Below, in pieces: positions 61,631-64,000 of a stretch of 64,000 nucleotides of DNA. The stretch's first letter is position 1; the number at the start of each line of letters is the position of its first letter. The notes under the pieces were generated by a model. It was not told where the DNA came from. It saw nothing but the letters and a program-made list of their open reading frames with translations, and did no database searches. Source of the DNA: Carex sylvatica (taxonomy: Eukaryota > Streptophyta > Magnoliopsida > Poales > Cyperaceae); the NCBI GenBank assembly GCA_964058845.1, contig CAXKVR010000053.1, positions 101,656 through 165,655 on the forward strand, written 5' to 3'. Position numbers and translations under genes: made by a program.

Positions 61631-64000
61631 ATGGCTGGAGGAGATGGAGAAACAGGCTCAAGCTCGGAAATTTATCTTCCCTACACGCCTACATGGATTG
61701 TTGCAACACTTTGCTCTATCATTGTCTTAATTTCTGTCATCTTTGAGCGACTTCTTCACCTTGGTGGCAAGGTATGTTTGTTAGTAATCTTACTTGCATG
61801 CAATTCAACTAAAGTTATTCTTGAATTTTGTGATTATATTTTGGATGGGGTGCAATCCAAACGAAATTTCATAGACTGAGTTTGCGCTATTTCGTCGATC
61901 AAATGAATGATTGAAATAGCAATATCAGCATTGTTTTATCCAGCACAACTCTTAACTATATAATTCAAACTACAAATTGGAATAGCACTATTTTTCTAAA
62001 GAGTTAATGATTTGACTTACATGCAATTTTAGTTGCATGTAAGTGAACTTACATGAAGATGTGCTGTTAATTTCTTGCAGACGTTGAAAAGAAAGAACCA
62101 AAAGCCCCTGTTTGATGCTTTGCAAAAACTAAAGGAAGGTTAGCTTTCTTTCTCTTGTTGGTGTCTTCCCTGTTTGAATATTAATTATATAGAAATAGAA
62201 TTCCAATTTAGCATTTCTAAACGAACTGTCCGAACGATTCAGTTGTTTGAATTTAAGCAAACACTTGCAATTGGCCTAACATAAAAGTTCTAGATAACAC
62301 CCATTTTACTCATACCCAAATTGACAACCATTTTTTATAAACTAATGTATACTGCGGACTGACATTAATTTGTGTATGAATTATGCTAGAGTTGATGCTT
62401 TTGGGTTTCATTTCTCTGTTAATGACGGTGTTCCAAGGAAGATTACAACATATTTGTGTGGACGAAGATATCATGCAGCATTGGCTACCATGCAAGAAAA
62501 AGACTGCTGCCTCAACCAAGAAATTAGCTGTTGATTTGTTCACTGGAGTTTATGGAGGCGCCAGACGACTTTTGGCAGGTGGTGGTTCTGATTATTGTAC
62601 AAACAAGGTATTTTCTCGACCAGTTTGGCATCACATATATTGTAATACATTGTCATGGAAATTTGAGTTTAACTACAAAAAATTATCCAAAATATGACAA
62701 CAGAGGCTTATCCTCGATCTATGTAATAATGTGTGTAAAGGTGCAAACCCGAATCATGTGTGTATGGTATAGTAGGACACATCAGGTGTAGACTAATTTT
62801 TTTTTTTCACCAAAATAATTCTCTTTTGATAATTTTTTTGTTGGATTTTGTTTTAAGGGAAAAGTTCCGATAATTTCTTTAGAAGCGTTGCATGCACTAC
62901 ACATCTTTATCTTTGCATTGGCTGTCACACATGTGCTTCTTAGTGCAATAACAGTCGTCTTAGGTATCACACAGGTAATTGTAAATTTCTTTTTATCTTT
63001 TATATAAAAACACTTTCCAATGTTGAGACTAAAATCTATTTTATCTTACAGTTTTATCAAATAAAGTTAATTGACTTTTTCTAAATTGATACACTCTCAA
63101 TGTATTTAGATAAACAACTGGCGGCATTGGGAGCATAAAATTCAACAATCGATAAGTACTGATGATCCCAATGGTATGGCTAGCATAGGGTTTGTAAAAA
63201 TGCAAACTTTGCACCTTTTACAATTTATTTTTAATTTAGTTATAATTTTCAGCTCAACAGACAGTTAGTGAAATTGAGAAGTTCAAGTTCATTCAGGAAC
63301 GCTACAAAGGGTTTGGTAAAGCTGGAGGTTTATATGGTTGGTTGGTAAGTATATTTTATTAAAAGTGGAATACTAATGAATTCCATATTTATCAAATTGT
63401 TTTTAATGGGATATTTAGGAATACAACTGATCTAAACTATGAAATTTTGTATTATATCATCAGCAATATGTATGAAATTATTTTTTTTGAGTTATCATAA
63501 TGCCAAAAGTGAAGTAGCCAACTTATGCGGAGCCAAATTTTCAAGCTATGGGTGTCAATCATATATAATTTTCATGCTGCGAATGGGGGCTAATTTTACA
63601 CTGCCATAGCATTTTACTCTATTTTAAATAGAAAATAAGATACCAGTACAAAACTTATGAAAATAAATGGGGGTCAATTGATGCCCCCCCCCCCCCCCCC
63701 CCAAATTCCTTGAAGGTGGAAATTAACTTTTAGTCCAGTATAAAGACAAGGTAACAAAATGTTTAACACCATTGAGTTAGATAAGGTTTCGAGGTTCGGC
63801 TTTTTATTTGGATTTTGAAAAATTAATTAGGAAATTAAGTTTTGGTGTTTTGAGGTACCAAAAGACTGGTATTTGAACATTTTTTTTCTTATGCTTCAAT
63901 ATGGAAATCCTACCGGTTTGATGATTGTTATTTTATTTTTTTACTGATTGCAGCATGCTTTCTTTAAGCAATTTTATGCATCACTTACAGAAGAAGATTA
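61631..64000 (+). CDS. MLO: Second MLO-like protein, exons 1-7, cut by window end
   Basis: Exons: 61631-61771, 62081-62138, 62390-62607, 62858-62974, 63110-63173, 63253-63344 and 63954 onward; at least 245 residues are inside the window. Junctions are GT-AG and fall at the same phases and homologous positions as in the MLO gene at 44992, with exon 2 (58 bp) and exon 4 (117 bp) of identical length. Hallmarks: YTPTWIVATLCSIIV, FERLLHLGGK, EELMLLGFISLLM, Cys residues in the exon 3 loop, GKVPIISLEALHALHIFIFA, INNWRHWEHKIQ, FIQERYKG and the start of HAFFKQFYASLTEEDY. The last helices and the calmodulin-binding tail lie beyond the window, so intactness cannot be judged. It is in direct orientation with the first MLO gene, 11 kb away. 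Confidence 0.92.
63520..63705. repeat. Dispersed repeat in MLO intron 6 with poly(C) tract
   Basis: It shares ordered blocks with 8410-8640 (TTTTCATGCTG, CATAGCATTTTACTCT, GTCAATTGA). It ends in a run of 19 C (63684-63702), which is absent from the FRO copy, where the same position reads GACCCACC. Confidence 0.6.

Overview
This window is nuclear DNA from a flowering plant, most likely a eudicot. It is AT-rich, with long AT-rich introns carrying GT-AG (and one GC-AG) junctions, plant-specific gene families, and very many small DNA-transposon derivatives. No prokaryotic operons, CRISPR arrays, tRNA or rRNA genes are visible. Genes occupy well under half of the window; the rest is transposon-derived, microsatellite or featureless AT-rich sequence.

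Layout. (1) 1-3.6 kb: three hairpin MITEs of a Micron-like type, each set in (TA)n microsatellite, followed by broken foldback elements. (2) 3666-9369, minus strand: a complete nine-exon ferric reduction oxidase gene (FRO, 738 aa) with a 643-bp hAT-type insertion in intron 6. (3) 9.4-18.7 kb: no gene; a 1.2-kb Mutator-like foldback element with a perfect 9-bp target duplication, a decayed LINE 3' end, and an unclassified repeat with three copies of a palindromic motif. (4) 18.8-25.3 kb, minus strand: scattered exons of a SnRK1 (SNF1/AMPK-type) kinase alpha subunit. The N-lobe is missing, there is an in-frame stop, and the UBA exon lies on the wrong side of the kinase exons, so this is a rearranged pseudogene. 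(5) 27040-32527, plus: a complete eight-exon glyoxylate/succinic semialdehyde reductase gene (GLYR1, 294 aa). (6) 32.5-38.5 kb: MITEs and a 1.56-kb hAT element. (7) 38582-39904, plus: an intronless gene for a membrane-anchored SAM-dependent methyltransferase-like protein (440 aa). (8) 44992-50608, plus: a complete 14-exon MLO gene (505 aa). (9) 50.6-61.6 kb: repeats, including a 2.0-kb hAT element holding an exon-like open stretch. (10) 61631-64000, plus: the first seven exons of a second MLO gene, cut by the window edge.

The intact genes do not form a pathway: iron/copper reduction at a membrane (FRO), aldehyde detoxification (GLYR1), a probable Golgi methyltransferase-like protein, and two MLO calmodulin-binding membrane proteins in direct tandem. 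The MLO pair is the only clear local gene duplication among the intact genes.

The strongest non-gene signal is the set of small DNA transposons whose target-site duplications can be read directly: two MITE families with 9-bp duplications (three members each), three hAT-type insertions with exact 8-bp duplications, a 1.2-kb Mutator-like foldback, and a hairpin family with three copies of exactly 425 bp flanked by TA-rich sequence or (TA)n. I found no convincing novel protein system. The best candidates for follow-up are the 425-bp hairpin family and its shared core, the hAT element with an exon-like insert, and the scrambled SnRK1 locus. All exon boundaries were inferred by hand from splice sites, reading frame and family knowledge; no alignment or transcript evidence was available.
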